Part shown: positions 45,069 through 53,049 of the stretch, in pieces | Layout of the letters: the number at the start of each line of letters is the position of its first letter | Numbering within the stretch: position 1 is the stretch's first letter | Source of the DNA: a virus | DNA: 64,000 bases | Virus record (IMG/VR): IMGVR_UViG_3300017527_000643 | Location: 29,972-93,971 of that record | Strand: one strand, 5' to 3' | Translations under genes and position numbers: made by a program | Notes under the pieces: model-generated | The model's input: only the letters and a program-made list of their open reading frames with translations | The model's database searches: none | What the model was told of the DNA's origin: nothing

Positions 45069-45419
45069 GTGAATATCCTTATTTTAGAAGATGACCACGC
45101 ACGTCAACGAATCTTCAGGCGCAACCTGATTGGCACGAATACCGTCATTGTAGAGACGGCTACAGCAGCCATTCAGAAGCTTTCTGAGCGTGTCTGGGAC
45201 TACCTCTTCTTGGATCATGACCTGGGAGGGGCACAGATGGTTGCCTCCGGTCCTGGGACAGGCTATGAGGTTGCGGAGTGGCTTGCTGCACATCCAGAGA
45301 GCCAACCTCCCAACATTATAATTCACAGCTTCAACCCGGCTGGCTCTTCCAGCATGAAGAAAGTACTTCCCGATGCTGTCGTTGCTCCGGGTTGTTGGGA
45401 CAGTATTTCTCTTTCCTAG
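45069..45419 (+). CDS. Receiver-like (cREC-type) protein, probably leaderless
   Basis: The 116-residue product begins MNILILEDDHARQRIFRRNL and has LFLDHDLGG (about 47-55) and GTGYEVAEWLA, the pattern of cyclic-phosphate-processing receiver (cREC) domains rather than of classical response regulators. The GTG start lies about seven bases after the -10 TATAAT, with no ribosome site, so translation may be leaderless. The substrate is unknown. Confidence 0.65.
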   Translation: MNILILEDDHARQRIFRRNLIGTNTVIVETATAAIQKLSERVWDYLFLDHDLGGAQMVASGPGTGYEVAEWLAAHPESQPPNIIIHSFNPAGSSSMKKVLPDAVVAPGCWDSISLS

Positions 45420-45442
45420 TATAATGAGTAAAAGGGGTTTTT

Positions 45443-45757
45443 ATGGGCAAATCTGTGCCTAAAAACAATCCGACTCCGCAAATGGTGGATTATATGCTTA
45501 GTGAATTGCTTAAGCCGCTACCATTTTGGAAGCGTCTTGGGAAAGATGCTCGTGCACGCGCAGTTTATGTTCAAGAGATTTCCAAAGCCTATGAAATTGA
45601 GCATAGCTATGGAAGGAAAATGTTGCAACTGTGTAAGGGTTTGCAAGAATTGAACGAAGGAATCGGTGAAGATTTAAAGAGTTTGAAGAATAAAGTGAAT
45701 GATTTGGTAATGCAGGCCCTTGCAGAAGATAGTAACATAGATGAAACTTTACATTAG
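45443..45757 (+). CDS. Unknown small helical protein
   Basis: A 104-residue helical protein with a basic middle (PFWKRLGKDARARAVY). TATAAT at 45420-45425 and AAAGGGG before the ATG give it its own start. The next gene follows with AGGAG. No family recognised. Confidence 0.5.
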   Translation: MGKSVPKNNPTPQMVDYMLSELLKPLPFWKRLGKDARARAVYVQEISKAYEIEHSYGRKMLQLCKGLQELNEGIGEDLKSLKNKVNDLVMQALAEDSNIDETLH

Positions 45758-45765
45758 GAGCTACC

Positions 45766-45936
45766 ATGACCTATGAAAATAAAGCAGAAAAAGCTGCACA
45801 ACATCTTGAATTGGATAAAGAAGAAACTGCAGAATTGTTAGGAAAAGCTTACTTAGCAGATGCGATCACTAAGGGCCTAAAGCGATTAGCTAAGGTGATT
45901 GATAATATTAGCATTGAAGTACAAGAAGAAGAATGA
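45766..45936 (+). CDS. Very small helical protein
   Basis: The 56-residue product starts MTYENKAEKAAQHLELDKEE. AGGAGCTACC gives a good ribosome site. It contains GLKRLAKVIDNISIE, similar to the RLAKVIAVLR end of the 50676 protein. No function is known. Confidence 0.5.
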   Translation: MTYENKAEKAAQHLELDKEETAELLGKAYLADAITKGLKRLAKVIDNISIEVQEEE

Positions 45937-45943
45937 CGATTCT

Positions 45944-45973
45944 TTAACACTTTTCTTGTTTACCCTTTATACT
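45944..45973 (+). promoter_or_regulatory. Probable promoter before the 45994 gene
   Basis: TTAACA and TATACT are 18 bases apart, followed by CTGGAGGC near the start codon. Confidence 0.5.
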
Positions 45974-45993
45974 ACGCTGAACTGGAGGCAAGC

Positions 45994-46323
45994 ATGGGCT
46001 GGCCATGGAAACCTGATTTTACTGGAGAGCAATTTTGTATTCGATGCCAGCGCGGGTGTGGCCAAATGCATTGGCTAACCCTCCAACTTCAAAATAACTT
46101 TAGCAGTGATACGACGGACGCCGCATTGGCTAATGGGTGCGTTGTAACTACCATGCAGGGACCATTTTGTCCTGAGTGTTACCAGGAAGTGGTAAAGCAG
46201 CCCGATGTAAACTGCAAAGAATGTGGTAAACCCAAGAATCAAATCGATTACGTTTGGAAATTTGATGGCGCTGAATGGGATTTTAGTTACCCATACTACT
46301 GCGTAAAGGGAAGTTCGCCATGA
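45994..46323 (+). CDS. Cys-rich zinc-binding-like protein
   Basis: The 109-residue product has several Cys pairs: CIRCQRGC (about 15-22), CPEC, and CKECG, suggesting two zinc ribbons. CTGGAGGC precedes the ATG. It lies directly upstream of the SpeD gene. A nucleic-acid or protein adapter role is likely, but none is shown. Confidence 0.55.
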   Translation: MGWPWKPDFTGEQFCIRCQRGCGQMHWLTLQLQNNFSSDTTDAALANGCVVTTMQGPFCPECYQEVVKQPDVNCKECGKPKNQIDYVWKFDGAEWDFSYPYYCVKGSSP

Positions 46324-46339
46324 TCTAGGGAGTAGGTTG

Positions 46340-46708
46340 ATGTCTAAGCACCGCCTTGGAAAGAGTCTTTCGATTGACCTTTATGGCTGCAAGGGTAGTG
46401 GCTTAGACAATAAGGAATTCGTTGAAGACTTGCTTCAACACGCAGCTAAAGAAGCTAAGGCGACCGTTCTTAATATTTATGTTCATCAATTTTCCCCGCA
46501 GGGCATTACCGGAGTGATTGCGATTTCTGAAAGCCACATGGCTGTTCACACTTGGCCTGAGTACGACTTTGTTAGCGTAGATATCTATACATGCGGCGAT
46601 ATAGCTATGCCTGATAAAGCTAAAGATTATGTGATCAAAAAATTGCAACCGCAACGCCACGAGATAAAAGAACAAACTCGCGGCAATGCAATTTTTCTTG
46701 ACAAGTAG
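46340..46708 (+). CDS. speD: S-adenosylmethionine decarboxylase proenzyme
   Basis: The 122-residue protein is a bacterial-type SpeD: it carries ISESHMAVHTWPEY, where Ser65 of ESH becomes the pyruvoyl cofactor after self-cleavage, and the later DIYTCGD with the catalytic Cys. The enzyme makes decarboxylated SAM for spermidine synthesis. AGGGAGTAGG precedes the ATG. No spermidine synthase lies in the window, so the phage would work with the host enzyme. Polyamines help neutralise packaged DNA. Confidence 0.95.
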   Translation: MSKHRLGKSLSIDLYGCKGSGLDNKEFVEDLLQHAAKEAKATVLNIYVHQFSPQGITGVIAISESHMAVHTWPEYDFVSVDIYTCGDIAMPDKAKDYVIKKLQPQRHEIKEQTRGNAIFLDK

Positions 46709-46824
46709 TTCTTGGCTAGTGTACCCCTTGGTATAATGGATACATGGCATAAGCGTGCCACCCCAGACAAGCAAAATAGCTTGTCTTAAATTGTGGGCCA
46801 AGGCTCACAGAAAGGACGTGTCCC
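46709..46824 (+). promoter_or_regulatory. Promoter and structured leader of the 46825 gene
   Basis: TTCTTG (46709) and TATAAT (46732) are 17 bases apart, with a TGG extension before the -10. The expected RNA begins with TGGCA/TGCCA (46745-46760), then AGACAAGC/GCTTGTCT (46765-46786) and TGTGGGCC/GGCTCACA near 46800. The start codon lies in the palindrome GTCCCATGGGAC. This is an unusually structured leader of about 80 bases. Confidence 0.55.
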
Positions 46825-47328
46825 ATGGGACGCAACTCTATTAGAATGCTTTCCCCCGCAGAAGAAGAATCCAGAAGAAATGAAATGCGTAAGAATCTGC
46901 GCCCGAAAATAATTCGAAAATGGGCGCAGGATCACGGTTCTAGCCGCCTTCGTGAGCAAATTGAACAAGGGTATGAGGGCTGGCCTTTGTACCTACATGA
47001 GCGACTGGCACAAGACTTCCCAGGCGCTAAGTTGGATAAGCACGCGTGGGATTACGACATGGTTCTGAACCCCACGGAAGAAGAATTGAAATTGACAAGG
47101 GATTTTGCTGAAAGGATTTACGATTTAGAATTAGTAGATGAATTTGAGCAGGCGTTTTCTAAAATGAAACTGAGAGCGTATGATGTGGACGAAGAGTACC
47201 CGGCAGTGGGAGGCTCAGAAATAATTACTCGTGAAGTTCATTGTATTGTATTCAAAGAATATAGGCCGGGGGGATCTTCCAATGCGTTCTCCAGTAAAAC
47301 AATTCGAATCGATCTGCCAAGATCGTGA
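46825..47328 (+). CDS. Unknown protein behind a structured leader
   Basis: The 167-residue product has a very charged helical N-terminus (SPAEEESRRNEMRKNLRPK), a middle part with EGWPLYLHERLAQDFPGAKL, and a beta-rich end. AAAGGAC precedes the ATG. Its messenger has a folded leader, suggesting control at the RNA level. No family recognised. Confidence 0.5.
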   Translation: MGRNSIRMLSPAEEESRRNEMRKNLRPKIIRKWAQDHGSSRLREQIEQGYEGWPLYLHERLAQDFPGAKLDKHAWDYDMVLNPTEEELKLTRDFAERIYDLELVDEFEQAFSKMKLRAYDVDEEYPAVGGSEIITREVHCIVFKEYRPGGSSNAFSSKTIRIDLPRS

Positions 47329-47542
47329 TGAATTGAAATGGGACGGCCTATGCTGTCCTGTTTCTGCTATTGCGGATAAATATAATTCGCTGCTTGTAGC
47401 ACTGCAGCCTTTTATCGAGGCAGCTAAACAAATCCCAGAAGGAACTTCACCTGATGATACAGCTTATTCTGTATTTCCGCCATTGGGGTTATTCGTAGGA
47501 GATTTTTATAGTTTACTAAGCACTGTTGGAAGGGGTGACTAG
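47282..47542 (+). CDS. Unknown small protein overlapping the previous gene
   Basis: An ATG after GGGGGATCTTCC gives 86 residues and overlaps the 46825 gene by 47 bases in another frame. The product (CQDRDELKWDGLCCPVSAIADKY) has three cysteines close together and a hydrophobic end. The strong ribosome site supports it. Confidence 0.5.
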   Translation: MRSPVKQFESICQDRDELKWDGLCCPVSAIADKYNSLLVALQPFIEAAKQIPEGTSPDDTAYSVFPPLGLFVGDFYSLLSTVGRGD

Positions 47543-47543
47543 C

Positions 47544-47786
47544 ATGGATTACAATGAATTAATGGATAGTATCGCAAAGGCTGAAGCTGAATTGTCTAAA
47601 TTTTCAAATGAATTATTAGAGAAAAGATTGCATAATGATGAAGTATCTGAATCGATTACGACAAACGTAATGATAGCACACAGTTCTTTATATGTTAGCA
47701 GGATTGCGTTTGAGCGTGCGTGCAAAAAGCTAAATGCGATGGAAAAACAAGTAGAAACGCCGCCAGAAGCTACCGACGAAAATTAA
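47544..47786 (+). CDS. Unknown small helical protein
   Basis: The 80-residue product is one or two long helices (LMDSIAKAEAELSKFSNELLE) with an acidic end. GGAAGGGGTGAC precedes the ATG, one base after the previous stop. No family recognised. Confidence 0.5.
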   Translation: MDYNELMDSIAKAEAELSKFSNELLEKRLHNDEVSESITTNVMIAHSSLYVSRIAFERACKKLNAMEKQVETPPEATDEN

Positions 47787-47810
47787 AGAATACATAGTGT
47801 TTGTGGTATA

Positions 47811-47835
47811 GTGCACGATGTAAGTTGTCGTGCAC
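47811..47835 (+). terminator. Probable terminator hairpin
   Basis: GTGCACGA pairs with TCGTGCAC across a nine-base loop, followed by TTTACTTTTAA. It overlaps a TATAGT -10 with a TGG extension (47804-47812). The U-run is imperfect, so either a terminator or an early-leader hairpin is possible. Confidence 0.5.
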
Positions 47836-47856
47836 TTTACTTTTAAGGAGCTACCA

Positions 47857-48054
47857 ATGGGCACTGTAGCTAACATACTAGACGAAATAAAAAAGCAATC
47901 TGAAATGGCATTGCAGCAGATCGGACAAATGTCTTATGGCGTGCCTAGCCATGATTTGTGGGAATTGATAGGTTCGCTAAAATCTACTATTGATACAACC
48001 ATGTTCCTTGTAGATGACGCAAGGAACGAGCTAAATACTGAGAACGTGGAGTAA
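47857..48054 (+). CDS. Unknown small protein
   Basis: AAGGAGCTACC precedes the ATG. The 65-residue product is helical (ILDEIKKQSEMALQQIGQM). It is followed by the 48066 gene after 11 bases. No family recognised. Confidence 0.5.
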   Translation: MGTVANILDEIKKQSEMALQQIGQMSYGVPSHDLWELIGSLKSTIDTTMFLVDDARNELNTENVE

Positions 48055-48065
48055 TAGGAATTCCA

Positions 48066-48359
48066 ATGAATGCAAATCAATTTAATATCGTAAGAGATTT
48101 TATTCAGGAAGTTCTGGGGGCTACACACCCGGAAGACTTTATGTTTGACCCCGCGTACCGGTCCCATCCTAAGCAGGACTTCCCGGATATAGCGTATACA
48201 ATTGCCGCACGGGTTGTAAGTAATTTTGATTTTATAGAATGGGATGATATTGAAAAAGAAGACCATTGGATCTGGAAGTTAATCCTTTCAGAGTTAGAGA
48301 AAATAGCAGCCGAAGAGGGCGAATGGGATAACGAATCCTGGACTGAATCTCCGTTATGA
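48066..48359 (+). CDS. Unknown small acidic protein
   Basis: The 97-residue product contains a VRDFIQEVLGATHPEDFMF helix and a Trp-rich acidic end (GEWDNESWTESPL). AGGAATT precedes the ATG. Its stop overlaps the start of a tiny membrane protein (ATGA). It leads into the operon with the ART-like gene. Confidence 0.5.
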   Translation: MNANQFNIVRDFIQEVLGATHPEDFMFDPAYRSHPKQDFPDIAYTIAARVVSNFDFIEWDDIEKEDHWIWKLILSELEKIAAEEGEWDNESWTESPL

Positions 48360-48460
48360 ACAACCCAGAAGACATTCCCTCCGCATATTTTTGGCCACTA
48401 ATGTTTATTATTGGTACGATCATCTGTTCAATATTTGTAGCTGCAGGTAGGCACAAATGA
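48356..48460 (+). CDS. 34-residue single-pass membrane peptide
   Basis: The ATG overlaps the previous stop (ATGA) and its own stop overlaps the ATG of the next gene (ATGA), so the three genes are translationally coupled. The peptide starts MNNPEDIPSAYFWPL and has one hydrophobic segment (residues about 12-30). It may be a small membrane anchor or partner of the ART-like protein. Confidence 0.55.
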   Translation: MNNPEDIPSAYFWPLMFIIGTIICSIFVAAGRHK

Positions 48461-50022
48461 AAAAATTAGCAACGATGGAAGAGGAGGAACTGCAGCGCAT
48501 ATACGAGTTGACCTACAAATATGGCTGGATCGTATCAGAAGAGCGCGAAAAGGGTTGGCTTCCTGACAGGGCCTATCTAGAAAAATCCAAAATAGAGAGT
48601 GCGTTGAACCACTGGATCAATTATGGGTTAGACGAATTAACAGAAACCTACGATAAGTACATTTACGATCATACCGCAGAAGGTTGGGTAGAGCGCTGGA
48701 TGGAAATGTCTGAAGGGGCAGATCTTCCTTCACTTTTAGAAGCTCTTAAAAGCTGGGCCAAAAGCGGTTCATCAGCATTGGGTGAGCGTGAAATCGAAGA
48801 ACAGTTCCTAGAATCTATATTCGAAGCTGCGGGAGGCGAAGACACTTTTCAACAAGAGTTGTATGAATACCTTGGCCCACAGTTTATAGAAAACCATATA
48901 GAAGAAATGGACGATGTGGAAGACCAAGAAAAAATGGAAGAAGAATGGGAGGAAGTACAAAGCTATTACGGCCCAGAAGAGGGTGCCGAAGATTTCATTT
49001 ACAAACATAACCTTGATAAGCAATTCCAGGAACATATAGCAGAAGCCGACTATGGCACAGTAAATTGGTTCGTAGATACGTACCATATTTCTGATGCGCT
49101 GGAACACTTTGGTCATCTGATTGACAATGAAGGATTCTTTAGAAACCTATTCTTTAATTCTTACGTGAAGAACTTCCCAGGATTGGATGAAACAGTTGAA
49201 GAGGTAGAAAGAGTAAAGGGCGAAATAGAATCTGCAAAGGCATCTGATATAAGTGCCAAGATAATTACCTTTCAATTAGGACTAACTACTGCACATCAGT
49301 TTGGCGCAATGGCAGATCACTTGCTAGAAACTGGCGTAGGAAGCGGTGAAAAAATACTAGATGAAATGTCTTCTGGGCCGCATGTGCAAGAATGGGATAG
49401 AGAGCTTGAACAGATTCTTGGACCAAAAATTCAAACAGAACAGCCTCCTGAGTACTTTACGCCTGGGGCTAATGAGAAATTAGCTCATCTTATGCAGGCG
49501 TTGTATATGCTTGCTTCGAATGATCTGTATCATGTTACCTATCTAAACAACGTTCCAGCAATAGAAGCAAAAGGATTAGCTATTTCTACAGGAGGGTCAT
49601 TTTCTGGCTATGGGTGGGGGGACGAAGGGCGAATTCACCTCACGGATAACGCTGGCATAGGCTTCTGGATGGATCGCTTTGCGCAGTTAGCCGAACACAA
49701 TGTGGAAAATCCTTTGGAAGATGGGCTGCTCCCGGTCGTAGTACGAATTCCAAAAGAAGCGCTGGAAGCTTTTGAACTGGAACTAGACGAGCACGGAACT
49801 AAAGATCAGGCATACGGCGAAGCGTATTACACCACTGCAGATATCCCATCGGATTATTTGGAAATATGGAATGGGAACGGCTGGGTAGCTCTAAGCAGTG
49901 TTGATTTGCTCACGATGCAGTCCACGGCAGAAGAGGCTGCATCAATTGATAAGTATGAAGAAGGCGGGGAAATGCACGAAGATATCATTCCTGATTTTGA
50001 TGTCTTCAACCCAAATATTTAG
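48457..50022 (+). CDS. Modular protein with C-terminal ADP-ribosyltransferase-like domain
   Basis: Residues 10-75 are helical module A (IYELTYKYG, LPDRAYLEKSKIES). Residues about 260-350 are module B (ISAKIITFQLGLTTAHQFG, then SGPHVQEWD). Both modules also occur twice in the 50676 protein. From about 355 an ART-like domain follows: LYHVT with the conserved His, GLAISTGG, IHLTD, LPVVVRIP, then GEAYYTTADIP with a candidate Glu. The same pattern occurs in the 61210 protein. ARTs use NAD+ to modify proteins or nucleic acids; KptA-type phosphotransferases share the fold. The fold call is moderate and the chemistry unknown. Confidence 0.6.
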   Translation: MKKLATMEEEELQRIYELTYKYGWIVSEEREKGWLPDRAYLEKSKIESALNHWINYGLDELTETYDKYIYDHTAEGWVERWMEMSEGADLPSLLEALKSWAKSGSSALGEREIEEQFLESIFEAAGGEDTFQQELYEYLGPQFIENHIEEMDDVEDQEKMEEEWEEVQSYYGPEEGAEDFIYKHNLDKQFQEHIAEADYGTVNWFVDTYHISDALEHFGHLIDNEGFFRNLFFNSYVKNFPGLDETVEEVERVKGEIESAKASDISAKIITFQLGLTTAHQFGAMADHLLETGVGSGEKILDEMSSGPHVQEWDRELEQILGPKIQTEQPPEYFTPGANEKLAHLMQALYMLASNDLYHVTYLNNVPAIEAKGLAISTGGSFSGYGWGDEGRIHLTDNAGIGFWMDRFAQLAEHNVENPLEDGLLPVVVRIPKEALEAFELELDEHGTKDQAYGEAYYTTADIPSDYLEIWNGNGWVALSSVDLLTMQSTAEEAASIDKYEEGGEMHEDIIPDFDVFNPNI

Positions 50023-50029
50023 ACAGAAC

Positions 50030-50058
50030 TTTACTTTCTAGCCCAATTTATTTATAAA
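50030..50058 (+). promoter_or_regulatory. Promoter immediately before the 50068 gene
   Basis: TTTACT and TATAAA are separated by 17 bases. The predicted transcript start (about 50065) is only about three bases from the ATG. Confidence 0.55.
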
Positions 50059-50067
50059 ATATTCTCC

Positions 50068-50676
50068 ATGAAGCGGAAAGTACCATGGATAGATTTTATT
50101 ATGCACGGCTCATTTACGTTACTTGGGCTGCTTGGTGTAATTTGCGTTTTAGTTTTTGATTATTCTATCGGTGCGATGATCGCATCATCGAGTGCCTTCC
50201 TTGGATTCCTGATTGTATTTATAGTTGTATTTTTCAGATGGGAATCGTCTGAACCAGACTATATCACTAAGCATGGGACCGCTGTTTGGACTGATGGATT
50301 ACCAATAATTGATAGAGAACGGATGGAACAAGCATTAGATTTTTACATAAGAAAGTTACCTTCCTACGCTTCTCAGGTAGAAATCTCTACCGAACAATTG
50401 GAATATATGCTGAAGGGTGCACAAATCGAATGGAGCAGAAAGAAGATCAGTGCAATTGGCATTGGTTGGCAAGTGAAAGATAAAGCAGGATTGCAAAGTG
50501 GAAAAGCAATAAAGGTATATTGGTCTGGATCAATTGTAAATTCTGCCTTGTACCACGAATTGCACCATATGGTGGATGAAATAGTTATTGGACTACCGCC
50601 AGATTACAAGCACGAGCGTACAGGGTGGTGGTCTATTATTCCTGCGTTGAAAAAGGATTTTGGGAGTCAAACATAA
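50068..50676 (+). CDS. Membrane protein with HExxH zinc-protease-like motif
   Basis: The 202-residue protein has two membrane segments (about 12-31 and 33-57) and a cytoplasmic or periplasmic domain with YHELHHMVDE (about 161-170). HELHH fits the HExxH zinc site, with an additional downstream acidic residue. It has no clear ribosome site and its expected transcript starts near the ATG. Its stop overlaps the start of the 50676 gene (TAATG). Protease activity is possible but not certain. Confidence 0.55.
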   Translation: MKRKVPWIDFIMHGSFTLLGLLGVICVLVFDYSIGAMIASSSAFLGFLIVFIVVFFRWESSEPDYITKHGTAVWTDGLPIIDRERMEQALDFYIRKLPSYASQVEISTEQLEYMLKGAQIEWSRKKISAIGIGWQVKDKAGLQSGKAIKVYWSGSIVNSALYHELHHMVDEIVIGLPPDYKHERTGWWSIIPALKKDFGSQT

Positions 50677-52817
50677 TGAATAAATCTGCGCGATATGGGA
50701 GTGGTATAGAAACCCAGGTATTAGAAGATATTTATGAATTGACGTACAAGCTGCAAATGCTCAACCAGGAAGAGAAGCGCGGAGATTACGGACTTCCCCA
50801 ATCACTTCCTGATCGGGCTTACATTGAAAAATCAAAAATAGAAACACAATTGTCAAAGAAACTAAGTGAAGTTCATGAAAGAATGGTAGAAGTCTATGAT
50901 GATTGGATTAGCGATCATGCCCCAGACCCAAGCCATTTTTCTGAGCAGGCATACGAATATTGGGGCGAGCGCCGGTATGAAGCAGAACACGGATACGGGC
51001 ATTTGGGGGATGTCGCAGATCTATTTGGAGACAATGATGTATTAGAAACTGTCGTGGAATTTGTGCAAGATTTACGTTCAGAAGAAGAGGAGGAAGAAGA
51101 AGTTGAAGAGGAAGATCCTTATGATGCGTGGATCAAATATTTAGATTCAATCAAAGCTAAAAAAGCCCAGCAACAAGAATTTGAATTTATGGAGTCTCCT
51201 GAGTTTGTACCTACTGAAGTTGAAGAGGTTGAACCGGAAAAACCTCTTGAAGAAATGACCATCGAAGAACTGGCAGAATTAGAAGAAGTCAAAGAGAACT
51301 TATCAGATGTCCTGGATGAAATTGAAAAACAAAATTACTTTGATACTTTTATAGAATGGCAAATAGAAGCAGAACAGGAACAATTCGAGGATGATGGGCC
51401 ATATGCTGATGTAAAGGAAATGCGGTCAGCTATGGATGAATGGGATAGTTTATCCCTTAGTGACAGAATCATATTGTTCCAAGAAGCGCTGACCACCATG
51501 CACAACAGCGGCGAAATGGCTCAATATCTTTTGGATGATGAGAACGCTGTAGAAATTCTAAACCAGTTGTCGGCTGGCCCCCATGTAGAAGAATGGGATT
51601 ACGATTTGTCCAAGATGTTGGGCTATCCACTAGGCTCTAAACTAGCGCCGACGCAGGAGTGGTTCGTGCCTGCAGCACTGAAACACCTAGCTGCAGCAAT
51701 TCTGGCGCTTGAACGCCCAGGGGAAACTATAACTCCTGAAGATTTAAAACAGATTTATGAGGGAACTTACAAACTACAAATGTTAGATCAGGAAGAACAA
51801 TTAGGAGAATATGGGCTTCCTAAACAACTGCCTGATAGAGCTTATATAGAAAAATCAAGAGTAGAAACTCAATTAGCGAAAAAGTTGGATGAAGTTTATT
51901 CTTCAGTAATTGAAGCTTATGATTATTGGATTTCTATACACGATTACCCTATTGATTGGGCGGTAGAACAGGTTCAACAGTTTTGGAAGAACGAAATACG
52001 TTTTTCAATTGAGGATCAGTATCAAGGTCTTAATCTCATTTTTAGTATATTAGATAGAGATGAGGTTATGGGAACTATAAGAGAATTTATAAAAGAAAAA
52101 ATAGCCCAAGGAGATGATACTTTAGTATCAGTTCTTGAATACGCAGGAAAATCTTTAGAAGAAATAGCTTATGAAGACGTTTCTGAAGCGCTTGCTCCGT
52201 ACACGTCCGAACTTCTTGATAGGATTGAGCAGGAAGAGTATTTTGTAAGATCCCTAGCAGACGAGGCAGAAAAGGATCTGCAAGACGAACACGAAGGAAG
52301 TGCCTTGGGTGCAATTAAGCAAATGAGGGCCGCGCTTGACGAATGGAATCAGCAAGATATTAGCGGTAAGATCATATTGTTCCAGGAAGCTTTGACTACA
52401 ATGCACAACAATTCCGAAATGGCCAATTATATTATTAAACACCAAGCTCCTATACAGCTTTTAAATGAATTATCACAAGGCCCAGATGTTCCCCAATGGG
52501 ATTACGATCTAACTAAATTGCTAGGGCATCCTCCTGGGTCTACTATAGCTCCAAAGGAACAGCAGTGGTTCACGCCCGCTTCCTTGAGGGGCATCTCCAG
52601 AGTTATTGCTATGCTTACTGGAGGCGGTATGGAAAAGGTAGCTGTGATTAGAAAGTGCAAGAAAGGTGATTCCGAAGAAGGGAAACCGTGGTGTCTCTAC
52701 ACGCATGATGGGTCTAGATTGCTTGGTAGGCATCCTTCCAAAGAATCTGCGGTCAAGCAGGAACAGGCAATAAAAGCACAGGGCAGGCTAGCAAAAGTTA
52801 TTGCAGTACTCAGGTAG
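50676..52817 (+). CDS. Duplicated modular acidic protein
   Basis: The ATG at 50676 follows GGGAG. The 713 residues consist of two copies of one long unit: module A at about 16-75 and 370-430 (LPDRAYIEKSKIETQL versus LPDRAYIEKSRVETQL) and module B at about 265-350 and 575-655 (IILFQEALTTMHN in both). Single copies lie in the 48457 protein. Between them are acidic stretches. The C-terminal 50 residues form a further small domain (KPWCLYTHDGSRLLGRHPSKESA) seen in other phage proteins, and it ends RLAKVIAVLR. A virion-internal or scaffold role is plausible but not shown. Confidence 0.6.
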   Translation: MNKSARYGSGIETQVLEDIYELTYKLQMLNQEEKRGDYGLPQSLPDRAYIEKSKIETQLSKKLSEVHERMVEVYDDWISDHAPDPSHFSEQAYEYWGERRYEAEHGYGHLGDVADLFGDNDVLETVVEFVQDLRSEEEEEEEVEEEDPYDAWIKYLDSIKAKKAQQQEFEFMESPEFVPTEVEEVEPEKPLEEMTIEELAELEEVKENLSDVLDEIEKQNYFDTFIEWQIEAEQEQFEDDGPYADVKEMRSAMDEWDSLSLSDRIILFQEALTTMHNSGEMAQYLLDDENAVEILNQLSAGPHVEEWDYDLSKMLGYPLGSKLAPTQEWFVPAALKHLAAAILALERPGETITPEDLKQIYEGTYKLQMLDQEEQLGEYGLPKQLPDRAYIEKSRVETQLAKKLDEVYSSVIEAYDYWISIHDYPIDWAVEQVQQFWKNEIRFSIEDQYQGLNLIFSILDRDEVMGTIREFIKEKIAQGDDTLVSVLEYAGKSLEEIAYEDVSEALAPYTSELLDRIEQEEYFVRSLADEAEKDLQDEHEGSALGAIKQMRAALDEWNQQDISGKIILFQEALTTMHNNSEMANYIIKHQAPIQLLNELSQGPDVPQWDYDLTKLLGHPPGSTIAPKEQQWFTPASLRGISRVIAMLTGGGMEKVAVIRKCKKGDSEEGKPWCLYTHDGSRLLGRHPSKESAVKQEQAIKAQGRLAKVIAVLR

Positions 52818-52830
52818 CGTATGAACTACC

Positions 52831-53040
52831 ATGAAACCTGGAACCATATTCAATTGTGGGGAGTGCCTTCACACTGAATATTGCGACTCCAGGAATGTAT
52901 TAGCGTCAAACACCCGCCATTATTGCAGATTGATTGACGATAATCCCCCGTACATCGTCATTGAACGGTTTGATGAAACTGGAAAAAGCAAAATGATTCT
53001 CTTCCTGCAGACCGACAACGCCATAATGCAGATTCAATAA
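52831..53040 (+). CDS. Unknown small Cys-containing protein
   Basis: The 69-residue product starts MKPGTIFNCGECLHTEYC and has four cysteines in the first half, a probable zinc site. The ribosome site is weak. It is followed by a promoter. No family recognised. Confidence 0.45.
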   Translation: MKPGTIFNCGECLHTEYCDSRNVLASNTRHYCRLIDDNPPYIVIERFDETGKSKMILFLQTDNAIMQIQ

Positions 53041-53049
53041 ATATTCTAC

